Assembly (NCBI GenBank): GCA_024281055.1
Contig: JAMXLF010000035.1
Location: 62,001 to 126,000 of the forward strand
Length of the DNA: 64,000 nt
Direction: 5' to 3'
From: Geobacteraceae bacterium
GTDB taxonomy: Bacteria; Desulfobacterota; Desulfuromonadia; Geobacterales; Geobacteraceae
The notes under the pieces are model-generated. The model was not told where the DNA came from and did not search any database. It worked only from the letters and a program-made list of their open reading frames with translations. A program made the translations under genes and the position numbers. Shown here one piece after another: positions 17,517 through 25,421 of this stretch (the first letter of the stretch is position 1; each line of letters starts with the position of its first letter).

Positions 17517-18104
17517 TCATGAATGAATGCAAGTGAACTCTTCCCGGCTGATCGCCATCACGATGAACTCGACCGGCATCCCCTGGATATCCTTGCGGCA
17601 CTCCCCCTGCTCCCGGAAGCCGATCCGGCGATACAGCCGGATACCCCGGTGATTGTTCTTCCTGACGATGAGATGGATGCGGGAAAGCCCCGCCGCGAAT
17701 CCCGTCCGCAGCGTCAGGACGGTAATGCTTTCCCCGAACCCCAGGCCGGTCCTGTCGGGCCGCAGGGCAATGCGGAATTCGGCTTCCGCCGCACCGGTTT
17801 TCGCCAGGATCGAGAAGGCGATCAGTTCCCCGCCATCTTCGACGGCATACACCGCGACATCCTGCTTCGACCGGTACTCATCGAGCCAGCCGTCTTTCCG
17901 CAGCGCGTAGTCCATCTGCGCCATATCCCCCGGATAGGAGGGCCAGCCCCTGATCTCTTCGACATCGACATCTTGCAGCGGTCGCAAACCCTTATAAGGC
18001 CCCCGTCCGTCAATAGGCAAAATGATGCCTGGACGACTTTGACTCGTTTTTTTAAATGAATCGCTGCTGCAGCTTCCCCGGTTCCGACTCGTATTTCTCA
18101 TCAA
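17517..18104 (-). CDS. GNAT N-acetyltransferase with IS-derived N-terminus
   Basis: 195 aa as an open frame; the GNAT core is clear (FRIALRPDRTGLGFGESI for the acetyl-CoA loop and HLIVRKNNHRGIRLYRRIGF). The first ~38 residues are encoded by the inserted IS sequence. The native start is at 19728, now separated by the IS: the codons for GLRPLQDVDVEEIRGWPSYP occur in both places. Whether the hybrid is expressed is unknown; no good ribosome-binding site is seen at 18104. Confidence 0.65.
   Translation of the reverse strand: MMRNTSRNRGSCSSDSFKKTSQSRPGIILPIDGRGPYKGLRPLQDVDVEEIRGWPSYPGDMAQMDYALRKDGWLDEYRSKQDVAVYAVEDGGELIAFSILAKTGAAEAEFRIALRPDRTGLGFGESITVLTLRTGFAAGLSRIHLIVRKNNHRGIRLYRRIGFREQGECRKDIQGMPVEFIVMAISREEFTCIHS
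17919..17991. repeat. 73-bp direct repeat, left copy
   Basis: Identical over 73 bp to 19651-19723. It is the 5' coding part of the GNAT gene and flanks the IS110-family insertion. Confidence 0.9.
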
Positions 18105-19650
18105 CCGGCATCAGGGCTTCCTTCAGGGAAGGTCCTGCACCAAACACTTATCGAGGTTCACACCGCTGCCGCTTTTGCACTGGCAACGGTTGCGCGGGCA
18201 TCACCCACGCGACCTGGAAACTATATCGTACCCTCATGCCGTCCCACTCAAAGATCGGGCTCGTCCTTGCGTACGGCGCAGTTGGTTCCGGGCTCGGCGA
18301 GGGGCAGAACACAGCTGAAATTGAAAGCAGTCGATTCATCTATGTAAGGAGCGGAACGGGGCTCCAATCCACGCCGCAGTTCCCGGAGTATCGGCATAGC
18401 GACCGCACCGCGCTCGATTCGGCGCATTGTTTGATTGCCGGTCGCAGATCATGCTCACCCATGTCGGCCCTAGTTGGACATCGGGCTGCTCCCGTTCCCT
18501 CCAGCTCTATGCCGTTGCCATAAATTTCTCCAGGTTGAACGGCACGCTGTTTTTCAGCATGTAGTAGATCGCCCGAGCCAGCTTGTGGGCCAGAATAGTC
18601 AGGGCTTTGCCCTTACCATGCTTTTGGGCCAGCTTTTCCACCAGTTGTTTGCCCTGGGGATTATGGCGCAGAAACGAAACGGCCACCTCGGAGAAAGCCC
18701 ACTTCAGATGGGCATTGCCGATCTTGGCGCTGCCGGTCCCCTTCTTCTTGCCGGCCGACTCATGGGGACATTTCACCAGGCGGCAGTATGAGGCAAAATC
18801 CTGCACCGACTCGAAGCGGTTGATGTCGTGGATCTCATAAAGCAGCACCATTGACAGGATTCTGCCGATGCCGTGGATCGAGCTGAGCAGCATGAGCGTA
18901 CGCCGATCCTGGCGGCGGGAGGTTTTCTCCAGCTCCCATTCCAGGGCACAAATGACATCATCATAGGCATCGATCATTGCCACGTCGACCTGTACGATCT
19001 TTTTAACCTCCGGATCGGGAAAATGATCGGGGACCGTGCTGCGCGGACCTTCGTACGTGAGCCGGACACCGATCTCCGGCAGATTATACTGGATGGCCGT
19101 GCTATGTATATGCCCCAACAGATCGGCCCTGCGGCGGACCAGAAAACAGCGACGGCGCAACAGATCGCGGGTGGCCCGCATTTCAGGTGGATAGACATAG
19201 GCCATGGGGAACATGCCGCCGCGCAGAAGGCCGGCAATCTTGTGGGAATCGACCTTATCGTTCTTCACCTTTCCGCCATGCACCGCTTTCATGTAGAGGG
19301 CATGACCGAGGACAAACTCGATGCCCTCCCTGCTACAGAGATCGGCGAGCCAGTACCAAGCGAACATGCACTCCACGCCGACTACCAGGTCATCCCGAAA
19401 GGGGTCGACGACTCTGAGGAAAACTTCGGGAGAGGTTGCGATGTTGCGGTGTAGCAGCACCGCGCCATCAGCATCCAGGATACAGATGAACATTTTTTTT
19501 GCGTGAAGGTCGATTCCGCAGTAATGTTTGTGAGTTTTCGTGTAAAATCGCATGCGTAAGGCCCCCTTTGGATTCCCTTGTGGAATTGGTTCTCGCAAAG
19601 CTGAGCATACACGAAAATGTATGCCCAAGGGGGGCCTTACATAGTATCCA
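17992..19650 (-). mobile_element. IS110-family insertion element (IS1111-like layout)
   Basis: 1,659 bp bounded by the 73-bp direct repeat. Subterminal inverted repeats taaggccccc (17995-18004) and gggggcctta (19630-19639) mark the ends. The transposase occupies 18507-19553. About 515 bp of non-coding sequence lies downstream of it (17992-18506), where IS1111-type elements carry their guide (bridge) RNA. A second stem, 19556-19571 with 19625-19640 (one mismatch), lies between the transposase start and the right end. The long flanking duplication is unusual for this family. Confidence 0.75.
18507..19553 (-). CDS. IS110-family transposase
   Basis: 348 aa from the ATG at 19553. The N-terminal DEDD domain shows GIDLHAKKM (D), VVGVECMFAWYW (E) and KNDKVDSHKIA (D..D). 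The C-terminal Tnp_20 region has IHGIGRILSMVLLYEI and the Ser-containing CPHESAGKKKG. These enzymes recombine DNA guided by a structured RNA. The frame is intact, so the element may still be active. Confidence 0.9.
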   Translation of the reverse strand: MRFYTKTHKHYCGIDLHAKKMFICILDADGAVLLHRNIATSPEVFLRVVDPFRDDLVVGVECMFAWYWLADLCSREGIEFVLGHALYMKAVHGGKVKNDKVDSHKIAGLLRGGMFPMAYVYPPEMRATRDLLRRRCFLVRRRADLLGHIHSTAIQYNLPEIGVRLTYEGPRSTVPDHFPDPEVKKIVQVDVAMIDAYDDVICALEWELEKTSRRQDRRTLMLLSSIHGIGRILSMVLLYEIHDINRFESVQDFASYCRLVKCPHESAGKKKGTGSAKIGNAHLKWAFSEVAVSFLRHNPQGKQLVEKLAQKHGKGKALTILAHKLARAIYYMLKNSVPFNLEKFMATA

Positions 19651-19728
19651 CGCCATATCCCCCGGATAGGAGGGCCAGCCCCTGATCTCTTCGACATCGA
19701 CATCTTGCAGCGGTCGCAAACCCGGCAT
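19651..19728 (-). pseudogene. Detached native 5' end of the GNAT gene
   Basis: ATG at 19728 preceded by GGGGAGG, then 26 codons (MPGLRPLQDVDVEEIRGWPS and six more), after which the frame runs into the IS. It includes right-hand 73-bp repeat 19651-19723. This is the original start of the acetyltransferase that now resumes at 17991. Confidence 0.8.
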
Positions 19729-19847
19729 GGCGGTTCCTCCCCAAAATGATCGTTCCGTGCATTATCCGGCCGAATGCAGAAAAATTCCAGTGGCCTGAAT
19801 ACCAACTTGCGATATAATCGGGCCAAAATGCGTCCAAAGGAGGGAGC

Positions 19848-20807
19848 ATGGCAGCCGACACCATCGCCGTTATCGCGTTCGACCGGATCAGTCCGTTTCA
19901 TCTCTCCGTCCCCTGCGCCGTCTTCGGCGAAGACCGCAGGGGTGCGGGAGTGCCACGGTGCGAGGTACTGATCTGCGCCGAGAAAAGAGAAGCGCTGTCC
20001 ACCTCGGCGGGATTTTCGCTTACCGGTATCCAAGGACTTGGCGAGCTGGAACGGGCCGGGATCGTCATAGTACCCAGTTGGCGCAACCCGGACGAACTGC
20101 CGCCGCAGCCGTTGCTGGAGGCACTGGTCGCGGCCAGCGAGCGGGGTGCGACCCTGGTGGGATTATGTCTCGGAAGTTACGTACTGGCTGCCGCGGGGCT
20201 CTTGGATGGCCTCACGGCGACCACCCACTGGGCCTGGGCCGACGATTTGGCGCAGCGTTATCCGCGGATCCAGGTGGATCGGGATGTACTGTACGTCGAC
20301 GAAGGCACGATCATCACCTCTGCCGGGGGCGCGGCCGGCATCGATTGCTGTCTGCACATCCTGCGCCGGTTCCATGGCGCGGAGATAGCGGCCCGGGTAG
20401 CGCGCCGGATGGTAGTGCCGCCCCACCGCGAAGGGGGGCAGGCTCAGTACATCGAGCAGCCGCTCAGGGAGACGACGGCGGTCGACCGCTTTGCGCAGAT
20501 GCTCGAATGGGTGCAGGCGCACCTGGACCAGCCGCACAGCCTGGATGCGCTTGCAGAGCGGTTGTTCATGAGCAGGCGCACCTTCACCCGCAGGTTCCGG
20601 CAGGCCACCGGCACCACCGTCGGTGCGTGGCTCCTCAATCAGAGGTTGGCCCTGGCCCAGCGCCTGCTCGAAACGACTTCCAATCCTGTCTCACTGGTAG
20701 CTCAGGAGTCCGGGTTCGGCTCGGAAGTGTCGCTGCGCCTGCATTTCCGGAAGAACCTCAAGATCTCGCCGGCGCGGTATCGAAAGGAATTTCGGGGGGA
20801 GCAATGA
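19848..20807 (+). CDS. GlxA-type transcriptional regulator (DJ-1/PfpI + AraC HTH)
   Basis: 319 aa, AAGGAGGGAG site. The N-terminal DJ-1/PfpI-like domain has the nucleophile-elbow GLCLGSYVLAAAGLLDG (about 105-120) and GGAAGIDCCLHILRR. The C-terminal ~100 residues are two AraC helix-turn-helix motifs (LDALAERLFMSRRTFTRRFR and VSLVAQESGFGSEVSLRLHF). It is divergent from the native GNAT start, with a -10 TATAAT at 19813-19818, and may have regulated that gene before the IS insertion. Ligand unknown. Confidence 0.85.
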   Translation: MAADTIAVIAFDRISPFHLSVPCAVFGEDRRGAGVPRCEVLICAEKREALSTSAGFSLTGIQGLGELERAGIVIVPSWRNPDELPPQPLLEALVAASERGATLVGLCLGSYVLAAAGLLDGLTATTHWAWADDLAQRYPRIQVDRDVLYVDEGTIITSAGGAAGIDCCLHILRRFHGAEIAARVARRMVVPPHREGGQAQYIEQPLRETTAVDRFAQMLEWVQAHLDQPHSLDALAERLFMSRRTFTRRFRQATGTTVGAWLLNQRLALAQRLLETTSNPVSLVAQESGFGSEVSLRLHFRKNLKISPARYRKEFRGEQ

Positions 20808-20838
20808 TGGGAGAGTTTTCGGCTAATTTACGTCCATG

Positions 20839-22023
20839 TCACTGGGAGACAGAACGGTATCTGCGGTGGGGTTTCTTTATGTTTGGGTCAAATCCCTTCG
20901 GTTCCGGAAGAGGAGTCGTATCACCCCCTTTTTCCCGGAGGATTTTGACCGTGCCGTCATGTCCGCCCTGGGCTGCTTTTACCAGAGGGGCTTCGCCCAG
21001 CGCATCCTTGCTGCCGGCAGGCACGCCAAATTCAAGCAGAGTCGAGACGACTGACGCATTACCGTTGGCAGCGGCCAGCATCATGGCGTCGCCCGCAAAG
21101 GGGACGAGAGAGTCTCCGTTTCGGGTCAGCAGCAACCGCACCGCTTCGGCGTGACCTTTTTCCGCCGCGGCAAGCAGAGCGTCCATGTCCGCAGGTGCCC
21201 CCCTGTCCAGGAGTGCCTGCATAACGTCCAGTCGATTACGGGATGAGGCGATCATCAAGGGGGAGCGCCCCTTTCGGTCGTGGACATGGACATCCGCCCC
21301 TTTTTCAAGGAGAACCCTGGCATTTTCCGGTTGCTCACCGATTATGGCCTGCATCAGGGGGGAAACCCCGTCCTGGTCGGCACGATTCGTTTCTCCCCCC
21401 ATGTCCAACAATAACCGCATCACCTTGGGATCAGGGCTCCCTGCAGCATGAAACACCAACGTCTTCCCCGTTGCATCCTCGGAATTGACGTCAACCCCTT
21501 TGGAGAGAAAGAGTTTGAGTGCCTCAAGCCTGCCGATATGGATGGCCGTTACGGTGACAGTCTGGCCGTAGCTGCTGACCGACGTCAAATCCGCGCCCTT
21601 TTCCACCAGCAGTCTGACAATTTCCGGATCATCCCCGATGAGGGAGGCAAACAGAGGCGTTTCTTCCAAATAGTTACGCCGGTTGATATCCGCTCCGCGA
21701 TCGAGCAGGAGCGCGACGAGCTCTTTATTCCCGGTACGGACGGCCAGCCGCAGGTTGTCTTCCGGCACCGGCTTGTTTGTCTGGGAATGGGGGAGTTCGT
21801 TGGGGGACATCCCGGCAGCAAGGAACAGCTTGACCGTCTCGATTTCAGAATCCTGTATCGCCTTCCGCATCGCTTCGACCGTGAACGGAATATTTTTTTG
21901 CACCAGCCGGCCTCTGGCCTTCTCGGGTGTCATCGTGCAACCGGCACAGCAGACAAGTGCGAGCACCAGCAAACAGACGACTCCCCGGCAGAACGCTGAA
22001 CAGGTTCGTGATCGATGCGTCAT
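20839..22023 (-). CDS. Ankyrin-repeat lipoprotein
   Basis: 394 aa. Lipobox VCCAGC near residue 29. About nine ankyrin repeats follow, with typical turns such as ELVALLLDRGADINRRN and NARVLLEKGADVHVHDRKG. It is likely membrane-anchored and protein-binding. The ATG overlaps the stop of the upstream ankyrin gene (ATGA at 22020-22023), so the two are translationally coupled. Confidence 0.85.
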   Translation of the reverse strand: MTHRSRTCSAFCRGVVCLLVLALVCCAGCTMTPEKARGRLVQKNIPFTVEAMRKAIQDSEIETVKLFLAAGMSPNELPHSQTNKPVPEDNLRLAVRTGNKELVALLLDRGADINRRNYLEETPLFASLIGDDPEIVRLLVEKGADLTSVSSYGQTVTVTAIHIGRLEALKLFLSKGVDVNSEDATGKTLVFHAAGSPDPKVMRLLLDMGGETNRADQDGVSPLMQAIIGEQPENARVLLEKGADVHVHDRKGRSPLMIASSRNRLDVMQALLDRGAPADMDALLAAAEKGHAEAVRLLLTRNGDSLVPFAGDAMMLAAANGNASVVSTLLEFGVPAGSKDALGEAPLVKAAQGGHDGTVKILREKGGDTTPLPEPKGFDPNIKKPHRRYRSVSQ

Positions 22024-22955
22024 TCGATTGCACCCGCATTGGTCAACAGGGTGACCATTTCCCCATTCCTCATTGTCCTGGCGATGCGCAAAGGGGTATC
22101 GCCGGCAGCGTTACGGGGAGAAACATTGACACCACGTTCCAGCAGCAGTTTCATCGCCTCAAGGCGTTGATTGTATGCAGCCGAGATGAGCGGGGTATTC
22201 CCCTTTTCTCCGACGAAATTGATATTCGCGCCACGGTCCAGAAGTGCCAGCACGAGCTCGGTGTTACCGTGAGCAGCGGCAGAGCAGAGCACGGTAAAGT
22301 CTCCGTAGAAAGCTACATTGGCATCGGCGCCATGGCGAAGCAGAAACAGGGCACCCTTAGTATTGTTGCGGTTAATCTCCTGCAGAAGGAAGCCATTAAG
22401 ACTCCTACCACCGAAAGAGAAGCTGGCTCCCCTCTCGACCAGAATTTCGGCGACTTCGATTTCGTTCTCTCTGAGAGCGAGCTCCAACGGCGTGTGCCCC
22501 TTGTGGATGGCATTCGGGTTTACGCCTGTCAGCAGAAGTCGGCGGACCATCACCTGATCGCCCCTGCCTACCGCCTGGAACAGTTTGAGTTCCCGCTCCT
22601 CCACCGCCTTCTTATGGTCGGTGTGCATGAGAGGAACTGCAAACTTTACTGCCAGAAACAAAGAAGCGAGCAGCAGCAGAAAAATTAGGGCAAGCCAGTG
22701 CAAGCCACTGTGCAAAACAGTTCCGATCACCGTACCAAATCTGCCCACTGCTGCTGGCCCACTACCCGGAACGGATGTTCGAGGATCGACCGGTTCCCCC
22801 TCCGGTACAGCCGGCGGTTGATGACGCAGACGGTATTTCCTGATGACCAGTCCACAGCGCGGGCATATCGCGAAGGGAGTGCCGTCAGACTCGCGAAAGT
22901 CGCATCCTGGACAGCTCTCGGCGCTGTCTGTGACAAGAGTTGCGTTATCCCTCAA
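22020..22955 (-). CDS. Zn-ribbon, transmembrane, ankyrin-repeat protein
   Basis: 311 aa starting at TTG (22955-22953), which has GAGGTGA eight bases upstream; no ATG occurs before the membrane segment. N-terminal Cys4 ribbon (CPGCDF, then CPRCGLVIRKYR), one membrane helix (about 85-107), then about five ankyrin repeats. The topology suggests cytoplasmic Zn ribbon and periplasmic ankyrins, or the reverse. Function unknown. It is coupled to the ankyrin lipoprotein downstream. Confidence 0.8.
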   Translation of the reverse strand: MRDNATLVTDSAESCPGCDFRESDGTPFAICPRCGLVIRKYRLRHQPPAVPEGEPVDPRTSVPGSGPAAVGRFGTVIGTVLHSGLHWLALIFLLLLASLFLAVKFAVPLMHTDHKKAVEERELKLFQAVGRGDQVMVRRLLLTGVNPNAIHKGHTPLELALRENEIEVAEILVERGASFSFGGRSLNGFLLQEINRNNTKGALFLLRHGADANVAFYGDFTVLCSAAAHGNTELVLALLDRGANINFVGEKGNTPLISAAYNQRLEAMKLLLERGVNVSPRNAAGDTPLRIARTMRNGEMVTLLTNAGAIE

Positions 22956-22967
22956 CCTGTGATCACC

Positions 22968-23063
22968 TCACTGATTGTTATCATCGCAGTTTATCCAAAC
23001 GTCGTGGGCGCCGACTCTGACGGTTTTTTTCTGCCCATCCATTTCAGTCCCTGAAGTTTTCAT
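22968..23063 (-). CDS. Possible 31-aa peptide coupled to upstream TM peptide
   Basis: ATG overlaps the stop of the 23194 frame (ATGA), AGGTG is close upstream, and it ends 12 bp before the ankyrin gene start. The sequence is short and hydrophilic (ends HDVWINCDDNNQ). Only context supports it. Confidence 0.3.
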   Translation of the reverse strand: MKTSGTEMDGQKKTVRVGAHDVWINCDDNNQ

Positions 23064-23194
23064 CACCTCACATGCGTCAGCGCCATCGCCAGGGGGAGGA
23101 ACGCGAGGAGCGCGAAATAGAGGAGATCTGGATCTTCGTCTTCCGGTCCACTCGGCCTGGGCCGCGTCCTTCTTCTTCCAGAGATTATAGACAT
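23063..23194 (-). CDS. Possible 43-aa single-TM protein
   Basis: The frame ATG 23194 to TGA 23063 encodes a basic N-terminus (SGRRRTRPRPSG), an acidic bridge (PEDEDPD) and a membrane helix (LLYFALLAFLPLAMALTHVR). Codon third positions in the helix are almost all G or C, as in real genes here. An extended -10 promoter lies 44 bp upstream. An overlapping frame from TTG 23219 has no such bias. Confidence 0.5.
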   Translation of the reverse strand: MSIISGRRRTRPRPSGPEDEDPDLLYFALLAFLPLAMALTHVR

Positions 23195-23237
23195 TGCGGC
23201 CTGCTGGTATGAGGATCAAAAAGTAGAACTCTGCGAC

Positions 23238-23246
23238 ATTATAGCA
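23238..23246 (-). promoter_or_regulatory. Extended -10 promoter for the ankyrin operon
   Basis: Minus strand TGC-TATAAT (23246-23238), a perfect extended -10. No good -35 is visible. Confidence 0.55.
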
Positions 23247-23609
23247 GCTTCATGATCTAATGAACACAACGTAAAAGTTACATTTTCCCATGAATGAATA
23301 AAACCTGGAAACGCAAAACAAATGTACTCAGACTGTCAGTTCATGCATATTATACGGAAGTCGCCTCAGAATTAACCTAAGGTTGCATTGCGGAACAGGA
23401 GTGAAGAAGTAATTTTTATTTATAGAAACACCACGAAAATGATGAGATCCTCTGCCGACAAACCCAGGGATGAAAATTATATAATTCCCCCTCAACTTGA
23501 CTCGTTGATATTTGTAAGACAAACAAGACAACATCGACCCCATTTGTCCTGTGGCATTGTCGAAATTCCAAAGTGCGCGTGCAAACCGCCGCGTCAAGGA
23601 GAAACGAAA
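23247..23609. other. Intergenic region without a recognised gene
   Basis: AT-rich divergent spacer between the ankyrin operon and the 23610 gene. A TTGACT at 23497-23502 could be a -35 for the plus-strand gene but has no matching -10. No RNA gene or repeat was recognised. Confidence 0.4.
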
Positions 23610-23798
23610 ATGTTCCTGAGAGTCATCTATCAAGACGGAACACCGGGGACAATCAGATCGTCCATCCTGGGGACAATGATTCGATTGGGAAGGATTGTGG
23701 CATACAAGTGCTCAGAGGGATGGATCGAGTTACGACGCGGAAAGCCCGCCGACAACTACCGCGGGCCCGAAAGAAGGGTCATCTTGCCCTTTTATTGA
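23610..23798 (+). CDS. Small basic protein with GPERR motif, function unknown
   Basis: 62 aa, ATG with AAGGAG nine bases upstream. Sequence pattern: FLRVIYQDGTPG, RLGRIVAYKCSEGWIELRR and a C-terminal YRGPERRVILPFY. Similar short proteins ending in a GPERR element are common in Geobacter as I recall; their role is not known. Confidence 0.6.
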   Translation: MFLRVIYQDGTPGTIRSSILGTMIRLGRIVAYKCSEGWIELRRGKPADNYRGPERRVILPFY

Positions 23799-23885
23799 TC
23801 CCCGTCATTACCCGTTGTCATGTCCATGCCGTGCAGTGATAACACCCCGATCATCGGACGGGGCACTATTGCAAAGGCCCAACCA

Positions 23886-24083
23886 ATGAAAAAAGGATTC
23901 TATTGCCCAAAATGCGGCAATTTGGAAGCGATCAAGCTGCTCGTCACCTCTCACACCGGCAAGAGTCTCAGTATGCATCTGGCATCACAGGCCGCCATCT
24001 ACAAACCGGGGGTGCAAATCAGCTGCCTCATATGCAAGCATGCGGGAAGAGTCGAAGAATTTCGGAAAGGAAGAGCCTCATAA
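23886..24083 (+). CDS. Small zinc-ribbon protein
   Basis: 65 aa. Two CxxC pairs, CPKCGN near the N-terminus and CLICKHAG near residue 53, form a classical zinc ribbon. No recognised partner. It follows the 23610 gene by 87 bp in the same direction. Confidence 0.55.
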   Translation: MKKGFYCPKCGNLEAIKLLVTSHTGKSLSMHLASQAAIYKPGVQISCLICKHAGRVEEFRKGRAS

Positions 24084-24284
24084 AACCCACGAACGGCCTG
24101 TTCAGACAGAGGCTCACGTTCACCGCCGCCAAGTAGTATGTGATCACCTAACCGCCACGGGGCGCCCTTGGCAACGGCAGCACGGCAACCAGGAACGTGA
24201 TCTGCAAACCCGCCAGGGAGGAAGAGATCCGGGAAGAAGGGAGTGAAAGCCGCATTTAACACCTACACCCTTGTCCTGGTACGA

Positions 24285-24312
24285 GAAAGCCATCCTGATT
24301 CGGATGGCTTTC
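24285..24312 (+). terminator. Hairpin, probable terminator after the small Zn-ribbon gene
   Basis: An 11-bp perfect stem (24285-24295 with 24302-24312) and a weak T-rich tail. The interval 24084-24284 shows no gene. Confidence 0.6.
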
Positions 24313-24390
24313 ATTATTGTTGTGAAACCTGAAGAGGTTCAGATTGCATGACGCCGCCCGTTTCTCGCGGGCGCTCTCTCCACCGGAAAC

Positions 24391-24425
24391 AAAAAACCCC
24401 GGCAGCTTTCCAGCCTACCGGGGTT
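24391..24425 (-). terminator. Terminator of tRNA-Gly
   Basis: Minus strand stem AACCCCGG (24425-24418) with CCGGGGTT (24402-24395), followed by T run. Confidence 0.8.
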
Positions 24426-24434
24426 GCAATATTC

Positions 24435-24509
<75 letters not shown>

Positions 24510-24614
24510 TCAACGAGCTTCTTTTTATAGCAAATACATGATGGCCAGTCAACATTTTTTTCGGCTTTCTGCAAAAGGCTGCAGAGCAATTCTGATGATC
24601 AAAAAACCGAAAAT

Positions 24615-25244
24615 TTAGGCGAGCTCGGCGAGAGAACTTTTCTTAAGAAAGTTGATAACTTCCAAGGCGTGATTGTTACCTTCCTGGTTATAAATCATTT
24701 CCAGGGTATTAAATACCGAAACATGGAGGTTTGCAAGCTCCTGGCGTGCCGTGGTTATGAAGGTATTGAACGGTTCCTCAGGAAGGAAAGGGCCATTGTA
24801 ACAGTCCTGGGCATCCTCCAGGTAGCTGCGGGCAGACTTCATATCCCCTCTGGCCAACAGCTTGATTCCGGTAATGGCCTTATGACGAAATTCGCTGGCA
24901 TCGAGGGTAATGGAGCTTACATTCAGCCGCACTGCCTCCCCTTGGGTTACAACAGGATTAAAGGCATGAGGACCCGCAAAAGATTTCCTCAATCTGCTGA
25001 TGGTAGTCTTGAAGTTGTTTGCACCCGCTGAGGCATCACAACCTGGCCACAGGAGTTCGATGAGCTTGTCGCGATGCACCCACTGGTCATAAGTGACCAA
25101 GAGGTAACAGAAAAGCAGACGTGCCTTCTGGCTTTCCCATACTATGGTTACAGGCAAACCACTGTATGCAATGGAAAGGCCGCCAAATGCGCTGACAGAA
25201 ATTTTTTCGTCAGCTTCGGTTTTCTTGGTGCTTTTCCGGTTCAC
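24615..25244 (-). CDS. BTAD-domain transcriptional regulator (SARP-like)
   Basis: 209 aa from a GTG with GAGGGGGG upstream. An OmpR-type winged helix is visible at about 15-110 (KARLLFCYLLVTYDQWVHRDKLIELLWPG...NNFKTTISRLRK), followed by the helical bacterial transcriptional activator domain (about 115-205, LDASEFRHKAITGIKLLARG, YNGPFLPEE). The family activates transcription; no receiver or NTPase domain is present, so the input signal is unknown. It is monocistronic, on the same strand as the ctpA operon further upstream. Confidence 0.8.
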   Translation of the reverse strand: MNRKSTKKTEADEKISVSAFGGLSIAYSGLPVTIVWESQKARLLFCYLLVTYDQWVHRDKLIELLWPGCDASAGANNFKTTISRLRKSFAGPHAFNPVVTQGEAVRLNVSSITLDASEFRHKAITGIKLLARGDMKSARSYLEDAQDCYNGPFLPEEPFNTFITTARQELANLHVSVFNTLEMIYNQEGNNHALEVINFLKKSSLAELA

Positions 25245-25298
25245 AACTTCCCCCCTCGTACTCCAAAACTAACACATATGTGCATAAGATGAAACATT

Positions 25299-25325
25299 TT
25301 TATACTATAATAAAATTTTAGTCAA
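25299..25325 (-). promoter_or_regulatory. Candidate promoter of the BTAD gene
   Basis: Minus strand TTGACT (25325-25320), short 15-bp spacer, TATAAA (25304-25299), within an AT-rich stretch. Confidence 0.4.
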
Positions 25326-25360
25326 TCCGTAATCAAAAAATAATTTCATCCAAGTGACAA

Positions 25361-25390
25361 AAAAAGGGGGGAAAGTTCCCCCCCTTTTTT
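25361..25390 (-). terminator. Terminator of the ctpA operon
   Basis: GGGGGG/CCCCCC stem (25366-25371 with 25378-25383) flanked by A and T runs, 32 bp after the ctpA stop. Confidence 0.8.
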
Positions 25391-25421
25391 CGGAAGTCAG
25401 GACAGGCACAGAAATCGATGA

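Noticed and set aside
22968-23219. 83-codon frame from TTG 23219
   Set aside because: An overlapping frame has the GC-rich third positions and a membrane helix; the TTG frame reads a low-complexity Arg/Pro stretch there.
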